In this document: positions 24,341 through 35,800 of the stretch, one piece after another
Layout of the letters: every line of letters begins with the position of its first letter
How positions within the stretch are numbered: position 1 is the stretch's first letter
NCBI RefSeq assembly: GCF_040807025.1
Contig: NC_090947.1
Coordinates: forward strand, 1,364,001-1,428,000
Length of the DNA stretch: 64,000 nucleotides
Direction: 5' to 3'
Source: Struthio camelus
Taxonomy: Eukaryota; Chordata; Aves; Struthioniformes; Struthionidae
Made by a program: the position numbers and the translations under genes
Notes under the pieces: generated by a model
Told to the model about the DNA's origin: nothing
The model's input: only the letters and a program-made list of their open reading frames with translations
Database searches by the model: none

Positions 24341-27300
24341 GTGAGCTGCTTGCACCCCTCTCACGTAGATTTTTTGGCCAAGGTCTTCCTGCAGGCACCC
24401 AGCTCGCGAGCACCTTTGCCCGGAGCATCCCCCTCTAGGGCTGGGGCAGGCTGCAGCAATCCTCCCTGTGCCCCAGATCCGCTCCCGGAGCGGTGTGGGC
24501 GCCAAGGGATGTGCCGGGGTGAAGGCGTGCTGTGTCCCAGCCATGGCAGAGCGTAGCAATGCCTTTTGGGACGAGGTGGGGTATTTTGGTGTGCGCGGGG
24601 AGGGGCGGTGCAGCAGCACGGTGCGAGTGCAGCCAACTGCTGGCAGCACTTTCCTGTCCCTCTCCTGTGACCAGGTTAAACTCAGGTAACGTCATGCTGG
24701 AAAACCAGTCCTCAGATCACCTTTCTCCAGTGCCTGGGGAAAGACCTCGCAGCCTGCCTCGCAGGCAGGCTGGAAGGGGCCCAGTGAGCCCATGGGCTGG
24801 CCCTGCCGTGCCCTCCCAGCCTGGCAGCCTGCCCCTGCACCCCCCCTCCCGCCCTTGCCCCAGCCAAACCGACCTGCTCTTTCCTGTGCCTGGGTCACCT
24901 AGGCGGGTCACCTCAACTGTCCTGCTCCAGGAGATCTGGCAAGACATCCCTTGGCAGCTTTCGGCCGTGCCTGAGACTTGCTGGCACGGCGCGGGGTGGC
25001 CGAGTGCCTTGTGCCTTCCTGCCTCGGGTGCTAGCACCCAGTGGCGTGGGGGCCAGGCGGGTGCTCTCCTCCCACGGGGCTGGAGGCATCACCCCGGGTG
25101 CTGCAAACAGCTTTCGGGGGTGGGGGTGGGGGGAGGCAGTGGGCCAAAGCAGGTTTAAAGGCTGGCTTGCTTTGCAAACGGGGGCCTGGCACAAGCAGCT
25201 AGCTTGCGGTCCCTGCAGAGCTGGGGCCGTGCCTGACCCCTGCCCACCTGGGTTTATGTTTAAGCCCAATAGATGTCGGGTTAGCAGCGCGAAGCTTGAG
25301 CTTTGGGGCTGGTTGCTGAGGGTAGGGGCGAAGCGGGAGGTGGCAGGGCACATGGGAGCGCAGCGGGGAAGCCCACGGGTTCAGGGTGAGTGCGGCGGTG
25401 GGACCGTGCTGCCTGGCCGCGAGGAGGCAAGGAGCTTTCCCCAGCGCTGCCTCTCTGCCGGCGAGGTGCACGGCGCTGCACGTGCTGTGGCGGGGTGAGC
25501 GCAGGGCTGGGCACTGTCGGGGAAGGTTGTGCCGCTGGTGACAAGCGGGTTAGGCAAGGAGGAGGCTGCCTCTTTCCCCCACCCCGTCAAGAGATGTTGG
25601 CCCTGGTCTCGGCGGAGCGCTGCGGCCGTGGGAACGCTGTGTTCCCAGCGCAGGAGCCTGCTGGGGCTTAGCCAGGCCCCTGGCTGAGCGCGCGTCAGGC
25701 TGAATTCCTCCCCAAGGAGGGGCCGCGTTGGGGCAGCTCAGGCATGAAGGCTACGCCGCTGCAGCTGGCGTGCTGTGGGGCAAAGGGCTCAGCTGGGGGC
25801 TTCAACCAGGGATGTTGCCCGTGGGTGGCAGCAGCATGTGCCAAGCTCTCAGGCTGTCTCTGCACATGGCAGGTGACCAACGTGATCACACCGGTGCTGA
25901 CATACTCCTACATGGCTGTGCTGGTGCCCATCTTCCTGCTGACAGACTACCTGCGCTACAAGCCGGTGCTGGTGCTGCAGAGCTTGAGCCACATCTCCAT
26001 CTGGTTGCTCCTCATTCGTGGCACCTCTGTGTTCGCCATGCAGCTCATGGAGTTCTTCTACAGTGTCACCATGGCTGCCCGCATCGCCTACTCCTCCTAT
26101 ATCTTCTCCCTCGTCGCCCCATCTCGCTACCAGCGCATGGCCAGCTACTCCCGATTCTCTGTTCTCATGGGCGTATTTGCCAGCTCAGTGCTGGGGCAGC
26201 TCTGTGTCACATTGGGTGACGTCTCCTTCCTCACGCTCAACTATGTCTCCCTAGGCTTCATGAGCTTCAGCCTCATCCTCACACTCTTCCTGGAGCGGCC
26301 CAAGCGCAGTCTCTTCTTCAACCGGGTGGAGGCAGCTTGCAACGGGGCTGCAACAGAGATGGACAAGATGGCCAAAGGGGGCGGTGAGGGGACGCGGCGC
26401 TGGCGCGATGCGATCCTGTGCCGCATGCTGCGGGAGCTGGGCACAGTGGCCAAGCAGCCACAGCTCCGGCTCTGGTCCCTTTGGTGGATCTTCAACTCAG
26501 CCGGCTACTACCTGATGCTGTACTATGTGCAGATCCTCTGGAACGAGATCTACCCTGCCAGGGACAATCGCAGTGTGTACAACGGAGGGGTGGATGCTGC
26601 GTTCACGTTGCTGGGTACGCTGCCTCAGCCTCCTCACAGCTCGATGGGGATGGATCGGAGCACCCACCCTGTCCTGCTCTGTCCTTTTCTGATGGTGGTC
26701 CTTGCAGCACTTTTGCAGAATGGGGGCAGGTGCGGGGTGGATTCGAGGTTGGTTTGGCAGTGTTGGGTAGGCACGCATCACTAGCCTCATAGGTACTGCC
26801 AGGCTCAGGGACAGCAGGAAGGAGAAATGCTGTGTTTCTGTGGTGTGAGTGTCACTCACGATGGTCTGTCCTCCCCCAGGGGCCATTGCCTCCTTTGCAG
26901 CTGGCTACGTGAAGCTCCGCTGGACGCTGTGGTCCGAGCTGGTGATCGGGGCTGTGACAGCCTTCCAGGCAGGGCTGCTGTTGCTCATGAACACCACCAG
27001 CAACATCTGGCTGTGCTATGTTGCCTACGTGCTCTTCCGCAGCTCCTACCAGTTCCTGGTGCCCATCGCTATGTGAGTGGTACCCTGGTCCTACTCCTCA
27101 GGGGATGGACAAGGCAAACCTGTCTGCCTCCTGCTGCGGTGCTCGAGTTTGCTGAGCTGGAGTGACTGAATTCACTGTCTTCCCTTTTTTCCAGTTTCCA
27201 GATTGCTACCTCTCTTTCCAAAGAGCTCTGCGCCCTTGTTTTTGGGGTCAACACCTTCTTCGCCACTGTGCTGAAGACTATCATCACCATTATTGTGGCT

Positions 27301-27762
27301 GACAAGAGGGGCTTGGGCCTCTCTGTGCATCCTCAGGTAGGGATGGGAGGGGGCGTAGCCACGGCTCAGGTTGCTGAGGTAGTCCCAGGAATAGTGTGGG
27401 GAAAAAAGGAGTGAGAGGGAGCCAGACTGGGGTAGGGTATCTGGGACCGCTGCTTGGGCTCATCTGAAATTAGCAGGCTCGCGGGGATGCCAGGTCCCGC
27501 AGTGGGAGGTGGGTAAGTGGGGATGCCACGTCCAGGGACTCGCTGTAGGCATCACTCTCTCCCCACCTTGCAGTTTTACGTGTACTTCGGCTACTTCACG
27601 TTGCTGGCAGTGGCCTACCTGCTGGCAGCCGTTGTTGTGGGCATCCGGCACAGCCGCCACAAGCAGCCCGCGGAGCTGGCCTTCACCAAGGAGCCGAGCC
27701 AGCCCGCTGCAGATGTTCCAGTGAAGGAGAAGAGCCTGGAGGCAGGCGCTGTGCAAGCCTGA
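24146..27762 (+). CDS. SLC19A1: Reduced folate carrier (folate/organic-anion antiporter), 5 coding exons
   Basis: Coding exons are 24146-24340, 25873-26614, 26880-27072, 27195-27336 and 27574-27762, giving 486 residues with consistent phases and GT-AG borders. SLC19A1 is a 12-helix plasma-membrane antiporter that brings in reduced folates such as 5-methyl-tetrahydrofolate in exchange for organic phosphates; the mammalian protein also carries cyclic dinucleotides. Family marks seen: [19 protein letters not shown] in helix 1, sequon N60-[10 protein letters not shown] (D90, equivalent of human D88), [12 protein letters not shown] (R134, human R133), [25 protein letters not shown] and [17 protein letters not shown] with the substrate-site lysine. 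The cytosolic C-tail is about 100 residues shorter than in human (591 residues). The start ATG (GAGCCATGT context) precedes a lysine-rich N-tail ending just before helix 1. Confidence 0.97.
25873..26614 (+). CDS. SLC19A1: SLC19A1 coding exon 2
   Basis: A large 742-bp exon starting [13 protein letters not shown] after TGGCAG and ending in phase 1 (..FTLLG) before GTACGC. It carries helices 2 to about 7 and the central cytosolic loop with [11 protein letters not shown]. Confidence 0.95.
26880..27072 (+). CDS. SLC19A1: SLC19A1 coding exon 3
   Basis: Begins after CCCCCAG and reads [14 protein letters not shown] through to YQFLVPIA; the donor is GTGAGT. It encodes helices 8-10, including the FR of LFRSSYQF (human R373 equivalent). 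Confidence 0.95.
27195..27336 (+). CDS. SLC19A1: SLC19A1 coding exon 4
   Basis: Begins after TTTTTTCCAG and reads [19 protein letters not shown] through to GLSVHPQ; the donor is GTAGGG. It encodes helix 11 with the conserved lysine of SLSKEL (human K411 equivalent). Confidence 0.95.
27574..27762 (+). CDS. SLC19A1: SLC19A1 last coding exon
   Basis: Begins after CTTGCAG and reads [19 protein letters not shown] (helix 12), then a short charged tail ending GAVQA and a TGA stop at 27760-27762. Confidence 0.93.
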   Translation, partial: FYVYFGYFTLLAVAYLLAAVVVGIRHSRHKQPAELAFTKEPSQPAADVPVKEKSLEAGAVQA

Positions 27763-27990
27763 GCACCAGCCCCACGTCCCCACTGTGCCTGGCCGGGCTT
27801 GGTGCTGAGGAGGGCTGCGCACCATGCTGGCTCCCTTGGTGCAGCAGTGGGCCCCATGGCCCCATTGCTAGCCCCCGCCCCAGGGAAGAGCGGGGCTCAG
27901 AGCCCGGGGCCGCTTCCTTGCTCCCTGTGGGTGCCCACTGTCCCACAGAGGGCTCATGGCTTGCAATAAATGAGTATCACCATTATGTGA
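27763..27990 (+). terminator. SLC19A1: SLC19A1 3'UTR and polyadenylation signal
   Basis: The 3'UTR is short. AATAAA lies at 27965-27970, followed by a T/G-rich stretch (TTATGTGATGTGCTT), the usual layout for cleavage about 15-25 bases downstream. Confidence 0.8.
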
Positions 27991-28374
27991 TGTGCTTCAT
28001 CTCCCATCCGCCCAGCCCACCAGCAGTCCTGGCACTGTCCCCTGGAGATGATACCTGCTGGGCTCTCTTTTCTGCCCTAGCTCCTCCATCAGGGCTGGGC
28101 AAGCGTCCCAATCCAGCACTCTGTTGGCCTCTCCTAGGAGGTGGACTGGCCTCTGAGCATGAAAATATAAGACAGAGCCACCAACCTGCACTGGGGGCTT
28201 GCGCCTTGGCTTCCTTCTTGGAGCTGGGGAGGCCCCAAACACAACCCAAGCAGAGCCAGGCTGCCCCAAGTGGTGTCAGCCTAAACCAGAGCTACCTCCA
28301 GGTGCTGTGGGAGGGAGACAGCTGGGGCCTGCGGGTCTCCTGTCCTCTTGCTCAGCCGCATGGAGCCAGACTAC
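27991..28374. other. Short spacer between the converging genes
   Basis: About 380 bp separate the inferred cleavage sites of SLC19A1 (+) and COL18A1 (-). No gene or repeat is visible. Confidence 0.6.
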
Positions 28375-29662
28375 AAGAGGATAACATTTCTTTATTCAGT
28401 GTCTTTAGAAAATGGTTTATAGGATACAACTGACAAAAAAAATATAAAGATCCACAGGCTTTAAATTGCATTAATTACACAAAATACAGTAGATGGTAAG
28501 AAATAGAGACCATGTGACTCGCACAGCTTTTATGGTAAAAATTTCCATACAATAATAAAAAGCTAGTTACAGATTTATTTTTATTTTATTTTATTTTTTT
28601 TTTAGCACCTTGGATTTGTCCACACCAAGTCAAACCAGCTTTGCTTCGCTTTGGCCTTAAGAGCGTAACAAAGGTGGCACGGCGGGTGCTCGTGGTTTCT
28701 GGCCTAGGTACCACATGGTCCACACGTGCGGGCGTGCACACAGGCAAACGCCCATAAGCACATGCCAACGGCAGGCCGGGCGCCCCCCGCTCCCGGCCCT
28801 CGACAGCCGGGGCGCTGGGTGGGGGGAGGGAGTCTACCTGCCCTGGTGGCAGCCCCGTCGCCTTGTCCCTGCTGCCTGGTGGACCTTACCTGGTGGGGCA
28901 GAGGCGGTTTGGCACTGAGTGGTGGGGCAAGCGCCCGGGAGCCCGGTCGCTGCCAAGGGCTGGTCTCTCGCATGGGATGGAGATGCTGTACACAGGGCCA
29001 CCAGCTCTCCGGCTGATGCCGAGACCGCCTGGGGCAGGAGCTTTCCTCCCGGGGTTGGCCGGAGGCCCCAGCAGCACGGATTTGGGTCGGGACTTGGACT
29101 CCTGGCAAGGACGGTGCAGGGCTAGGGGGTCAGGGAGGTCCACCCACCCCCCCGACCAAAGGCCTCTGCTTTCCAGGAGGATATCACTACACAGCATCTC
29201 CGAAATCCCTGTACGGAGCATTTCCCCCTCCCGCCCGCGGCCCACAAAGAGCATCCCAGCTGAGGAGGAGGAGGTGATTGACACGTGTACAGCTAAACTG
29301 GTTAAATATTAGGGGTTAGAAGAGACGGGAAACTGCCGCGTCCAAGAGGCGGAGGAGCTGGCAGGCGGCAGCCCGCCCGCAGCTGCCCTGCCTCCGGGCC
29401 AGCTCGCCCCGCGCAGCCCTGGTGAGGGACGGTGGCGTAAGACCCGATGGCGATACTCTTTGGCTTTAGGTCTGGAGGAGGGGCGGGGGGGAAAACCAAA
29501 CAAAACCCAACCAAACGCAAACAAACCCTGCGGGCTCGGGCTGAGGGCAGGAGCGTAGCCAGGGAAGCAGGCTGGCCCGGCCCGGCCCTCCCTGGGGGAA
29601 GGTGTGCAGCGTCCAGAGTGAGGGGTGGTGGGTGAGGAGGTTTGGGTGGGGGGGTGGGAGGG
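28375..29662 (-). terminator. COL18A1: COL18A1 3'UTR with polyadenylation signal
   Basis: On the - strand a 1.3-kb untranslated region follows the TAA stop (29663-29665). AATAAA appears as TTTATT at 28391-28396, placing cleavage near 28,375. Earlier AATAAA-type copies occur in an A/T repeat (28570-28604, TTTTATTTTATTTT on the + strand), so a shorter 3' end is possible. Confidence 0.7.
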
Positions 29663-29876
29663 TTATTTTTTGGAAGCAGTCATGAAGCTGTTCTCGATGC
29701 ACAGGACGATGAAGGCGTGCTGGCAGCTGCTGGCTGTCTGCTCCAGCAGCTTGCCTGAGCTCAGCGAGGAAGCCTGGCCCGTCACGGCCCGCTCCTCCGT
29801 CCGCCACGTCTCACAGTAGCTCTGGGTGAGGCGCCGGCCCTTGGTGTCCGAGCCGTGCCATATGCTCTTCTGCGGC
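29663..29876 (-). CDS. COL18A1: COL18A1 last coding exon, endostatin C-terminus
   Basis: Begins [20 protein letters not shown] and carries the remaining three endostatin cysteines (SYCETW, SCQHAF, VLCIE). It ends SFMTASKK with TAA at 29663-29665; human ends MTASK, so one lysine is added. From H1632 the endostatin domain is 184 residues, against 183 in human. Confidence 0.98.
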
Positions 29877-32800
29877 CTGAAACGCAGCGGGGTGGGGGGG
29901 GAAAGGGGGTGGGTGCGAGGCTGCCGTGGCCGGCGATGATGTCCTGCCTAAGCAGGACGCAGGCAGAGCAGGACACGGCGCCCAATCCAACCCCCCCCCC
30001 CTCCCCGGCCGCCCCTCTCTCCTCTCCCTGCCGGTTCCCCACTGCTTTTCCTGCCGCAGCAGGGCAGCGGCCGTATCTGGCATGCCCACACTGTCTAACC
30101 GCCACACGCTAGCTGAGGCCGATAACCGAGTCCCCGGGGACCCTGCACTCACCACGCCGAGTCCCGCAGGACGTCGCGGCCGTCGAAGGAGAGGATGCGT
30201 GCGCCGGCCCGAAACGGGGCCTCGCTGCCCGCAAAGAGGGACTCCCAGTTACTGAAGAGGACTTCGTCCTGGCGGGGGGGGTGGAGGGGAAGCAGGTCAG
30301 CCTGGCCACCATCCCCGCTCCCCGCTGGAGCACACCCCTGAGATGCTCACAGCCCGGGGGGAGCAGGGCTGGCACCCTGACCCATGGGTGGCTGGAGCAT
30401 CAGCTCTCCGGAGCGACATGCAGCAGCTCCTACACAAGGGACACCTTTGTGGTCACCATCCCCGCTGCGTGTTGAGAAGGGTGCTGGCAGCTTTGGGGAA
30501 GTCAACCCTATCCAACCCCCTGGTGCCGGAGACTCCAACTCCCCTCCGGAGGGACATGGCAATGGAGCCAAGGTGGGGAAGATGCAACCAAGCACGCAAG
30601 CTCATGCGGCAGTCCTGCCAGCAGCTCTGCAAGTCCCCAGCTCGGCGCTGGCTCCCCGGAGCAGCGTGGACCATCACGTGAGGCCATCCCGCAGCCAACC
30701 AGCCCTTGATCGCTCCCCGGCTGAGTTGAGGGAGTTCAGGCACCGCGAGCCAGGACACGTACCCGGAGGTTAACGATGGGCACTGTGCTGCGGTCGGCCC
30801 TGCGCACGATGCTGTACAGGTCCTGCAGGCGGGAGGAGAGGAAGGCCCGGAAAGTGCCCAGGAGGCCAACCTCACGGGCTTGCTGGAAGCACTGGAAGTC
30901 AGCTCCCCGGATGCCGCGCATACTGCCGCTCAGCGGGGCATTCAGAGCCACGAGGTGGAGCTGCAGAGGGGACACGGGCGTGAGAAACACAGCGGCTGCC
31001 CGCAGTGCCACTGCCTGCCACGCTCCTGGTGCCAGCCGGCCCTCCAAGCCTGGGGAGAGTCAGCTGGGCACCACCACATCTCTGCAAGGCACTGCCTCTC
31101 CAGGCACCTTGCAGAGCATGGAGACTGGCAGGCTGAGCAGGACGTGACAGCAACCACGAAGCACTTATGCAGGTGAGGGATGGGCCAGTCTTGCTGGCTG
31201 GCAACAGTTGCACATCTCCAGGGCCCCCTGGGAACTCACGGCCGGCTGGAAGTCCTGGTGCACGTGGGTGGCTACAGGGGCTGGATCCGGCCGGCGGTTG
31301 ATGTAGTAACTGTTCAGGAGCTCTTGCTGATGCTGGGTCCCGTGATGGAGTAGAGGCTGCTCAGGAAGACGGTGCTGGTTGGCCACGATGTCGTCCCCTC
31401 GCCAGGGCCGGGCGGTGGGCGGGGGGCTGTGGTTGCGGAGAGGGTGCAGGGGCCCACGGGGCTGGAAGGGGTGCTGGGACCCCGAAGGGATGGTGCCGCC
31501 GTGGGAGTAGTGGACGCTGGGTGGCTTGTCATACACCTCGTTATCCTGGGACAGGAGGGAGAGCCATGCTCAGGGCCTGGGCTGCCCAGAGCCCTGCGCG
31601 GGAGCTGGGCTGTAGCAGCGGGCAGGGCACCCCTGCCTGTCCGCTGCCATTGCCAGCAGGATGGGGGACTCACCAGAGCAGAGCTGGAGATCAGGGTGTG
31701 CTCCTCAAGCTGGAAGGACAGGGCGTGTTAAAGCAGAGCAGAGCAACCCCTCTCCTCTCGCTTATGCAAAGGGGAAGACACCTCAGCATCCCCCAACCGA
31801 TGGTGTCAAGGTGCAGAAGTTCCAGGTGCCCAGCAGCAGGGGTGCCACTGGCTCCCTCTGCTGCTGGGTGACATCCGTAGGGCACGTGAACCCCAACACA
31901 GGCTCAGGCAAGCGGCCATCCCCATCCAACACTCACCAGCACCCTGCGGAAGCCGTTGCGCACGCGGACGTAGAGCTCCTGCCGGTCAGCAAGGAAGACG
32001 AGCCAGCCCTCAGGCAGCTCGTGAGCGGTGCTCAGCATGGCCTGGTACGTTGGCAGGGCGCGCAGCTGCGGGTACAGGGCAGGTGGGTGCTGAGGGCTCA
32101 GCTGGCAAGCCCAGAAGGAGAGGACACCCAGGGCATGGCCCCTGCATCCCCCCTTGCCCTGTAGGCTCTGCACTGAGCGCAAATATAGGGGTGGACAGGC
32201 AGAGGGGTGACCTTCCCCTCCTCCCCACAGCCCCAACTCACCCCAGGAGATGTCCCGCTGGTACCTGGTGGTCCAGGGGGTCCTGGTGGGCCAGGAGGGC
32301 CAGGGATGCTGATAGCTAGGTGGAAGGGAAGGCTGAGATGGAGATAGTTGCCCCAGCTCAGTGCATGGGACAGGATGAGGGAGAGGGTGAGTGAGGGATT
32401 GGGGGACAGGAGGGGAAACAGGGCAAGCTCTGGGCAGGTACTCACTTTGTCTGTGTGGGCCTGGGAAGGAGGGAGGACCAGGGGGACCGGGCGGGCCAGG
32501 GGGGCCCTGCCGCCCCTCGTATCCAATGCCGGGGGGTCCCTGAGGTCCTGGAGGCCCCGGTGGCCCAACAATACTGTCCCCCTTGGGACCCTAGAGAGAA
32601 TAAGAGAGCATCCTTGAGGCAAAACACACAGCCTGCCGTCCCATCCCCCTAGATATACCGCCAGCCTTCCTCACCATTCTGCTGCAAGAGCAGCCCTCCC
32701 CAGCCTGCCCTCCACCGCTCGGAGCATGGAGACACCCTCAAGTCCACCCCATGCCCCTGAGGTACTCACCGGCAAGCCAGGGTAGCCCTGGGGACCCGGT

Positions 32801-35800
32801 GGGCCTGGCAGCCCGGGGACACTGGGGCCATACAGCGCTGTCCCGCCTGGTTCACCTTTCTCGCCCTTGAGGCCTGCATCCCCTTTTTCACCCTGTGGGA
32901 TAGCGTGAGGTGAGCATGAGCCGGCTGTGACTCCCATGAGCTGTGCATCCCAGCTGGGCTCTGGGCACATTCCCGCACCACTCCAGCATGTCCCAGCTGA
33001 CCCACGGCCGCCGAGCGCACCAAGTCGCACACTAAGGGGCTCTGACCACCTCATCTACCCCCTCCCCCCCACCAGGTGCTGCTTGCAGTAGCTCGGGGCA
33101 AAGGCACTTACCCGCAAGCTGGCACTGAATCGGCTCAGGTCGTACGGGAACTGGCCTGCAGAGAGATAAGGAGAGGAGTCAGGGTGGCCAGGGCTCACCA
33201 CTGCACTGGCATCACCTCGCGCTTGGCCTCCAGGCTGGGGAGCAGCTGTGGTGACATGCTCTCCTCCCAGCCAGTAAAACCACAAGCAGGGTAAGGACAC
33301 GCTGCATGCACTCTGCCCCATCCTGAGGATGATGCAGAAGGCAGAAAGCCACCGGAGCTCCACAAAGGAGCTGTGCTGCCTGGCCAAGCTCTCCCTACAA
33401 CACCTGAGAGCACAGCCCTTGGAAGGGCTCAGAGACGGGCCAGTGGGACATGCATAGATGTTAGCATGAGATGCCTCCCATGCATCTTTGCCTCCTCTCA
33501 GCCTACAGAGATGGAATTGCTCACCCGGGGGGCCCGGAGCACCAACATCTCCTTTTTCTCCCTTTTGTCCTGGAAACTGGTGGAAACCTGTAAGAAACAC
33601 AAGTGGTGATGCTGTCTTAGAGCTGCAGCATCCCAGCCAAAGGGGAATGGCTCTTTTTAACAGAGGTAGCGAGAGCCAGGGTTGGGTTGGGGTTCACTCC
33701 TTCCCCTGTTTCAGGCAAAGCGCATGGTTTTGAACAGTACAAGAAGCCTGGTCCCCTGTTACACGATTTCCCCTGGTGCACGATTTCCCTGAGAAGTATT
33801 GGGAATCGCCTCCCAAAAAAGCATTTCTGTTGGCTGGGAACACTAGTGAGAATGACAGTGGGGCCAGCAAGATGAGCCCAGACAGAACCTGAGGACCGCT
33901 GGTGAGAGGGGGATACAGGAGCCAGCCCACACATGGGACACAGAAAAACCTCCTTAGGGTGGCTGTTATCAAGGTATTTGGGCTTTTGACACAGCACACA
34001 GCACTGAAATGATGGTGCTTTCCACTGCACAGGGGTGGTTCTGCCAATGGGAACCAACCCCCTTGATTCAGTCCTGACCAGAAAGGTCGGGATGCGTTTG
34101 CAAAAGGCATTGCATCATCCCAGTTTCCACTGGGCTTGCATGTCTGGAGACTCCTACAGGTGCAGGGACACTCTATCCGGGGCTGCTTCCAATTCCCACC
34201 CTTGCTGGGGGTCCCCAAACTGCTCCATGGGGCTGGGACACAGACCCCTCCCCCTCCCCTTACCAGGGAAGGCCGGCAGTGCAGGATGGCTGGCGTCACC
34301 AAAGGCCTGCAAATAGGCAAGGAAGGCAGTTTTAAAGATGACTTGTCTCTGCATGGGTCTGCTTGAGACAGAGCTCGTTCAGACTGGAGCTTGCACCTTT
34401 CCCTGCCAACATGAGATGTGGCAGCCCCTGCCGAGCTGTCCATGCTCTGCCTAAGGGGCACAAGCGATTTGCCAGTAGGACCCCTCTAGTCTGCTGCCAT
34501 CTGCTCTTATGGTTCAAATCCTCCAGGACACTCAAAGAAAGGGCTTTTGGGAAGATGATACATCATACACCAACCTCTGTGCTCCTCCCCGCAGCGCCCC
34601 CAAGTGCTGTTCCATCACGCTCGCATCTCTCCCACTACCTGGGCAGCATGGGGAATGGCCAGGGGAGCCCGTCCGCACGATGCCGACAACAGCCCCACAT
34701 CCCGGTCCTGATAAAGACACCACCAGTGGCATCCTCCACCCTCTCTATCTGCCCTTGGCATCCCTGACGCCTTGGCACAGAGCCCACGGGCACCATGTGG
34801 TATCCTTGGCAGGGACAGTGTGATCGGGATGAGCCGGTCTCCAGCCTTCCACCCTGAGAAGAGGCGATCGTGGTGCTACTTACGTCGTTGTTGTCGTAGA
34901 CTGCACTGCCAGGTGGCCCGGGGGGCCCTGGAGGGCCCGGGGGACCTGGGGGACCCTGCAGAAGAAGAACACTACTTGAGTTCTGGCAAACAGGACAGCA
35001 TAATAGCTCCCAGGAGGGAGGCCGAGGCCATGCTCTGCCCCAGAGGGATTAGCTGGCAGTCACTGGGGTGTCCTGGCCATAGTGGCTGTTCTCTGGGGTT
35101 TTAGAAATGACTAGTCCCCCCTGCCACCTGCCCCCCGTCCCCCTCCTCACCAGGAAGGCAATGCAACAGGGGCAAGATTGAGAGGCGTCTCCTTCTGCAC
35201 TCCCAGGGAGACGGAGCTTTCTGCTGCTGACGGGCACATTTTTGCCCTTCACTGAAGGGAATCAGGCCCCAAGCGGGCACCTCGGCCCCCTTTCCTCCTC
35301 TCGTGTCCTCGCCTCTGGGGCCAGCAGCTCTCCGGCTGCGGCACACACTCACCCGCAAGCCTGGCATGCCACTGATGTCCGCGGGGTCGCCCTTCTCACC
35401 CTTTAGCCCGTTCATGCCTGGACGCCCCTGCGGACAAGAGCACAAAGAAGCCTCACCCCCATCTGCATGCCAGCCCCAGTGCTGGAAGAAGGGTGATGCC
35501 ATGGCACGGACACGAAGCAAAAGCAGCTGAAATGCCTGGCCGGGCTGAGCCTCTCTGCTCGTCCCTGGGAAGATCAGCACCCTAGCAGCACCCCAACTCT
35601 TGGGATGTGGGGCATGAGGAATGTTTCTCTCCTGGTATCTGGGTAGCTCCAGGCTTGCACAGCTCTGGCATCACCTCCGAGACCCCCGCCTCAGAGCCCT
35701 GGCCCGAAATGCCTCTGGCACAGTTTTGATGCAAAAGGGAGAAGGTTTGGGGGTTAGGCGGGTGAGAGACGGGCAAATGGGAGGTCAGCTCTGGCTGGGA

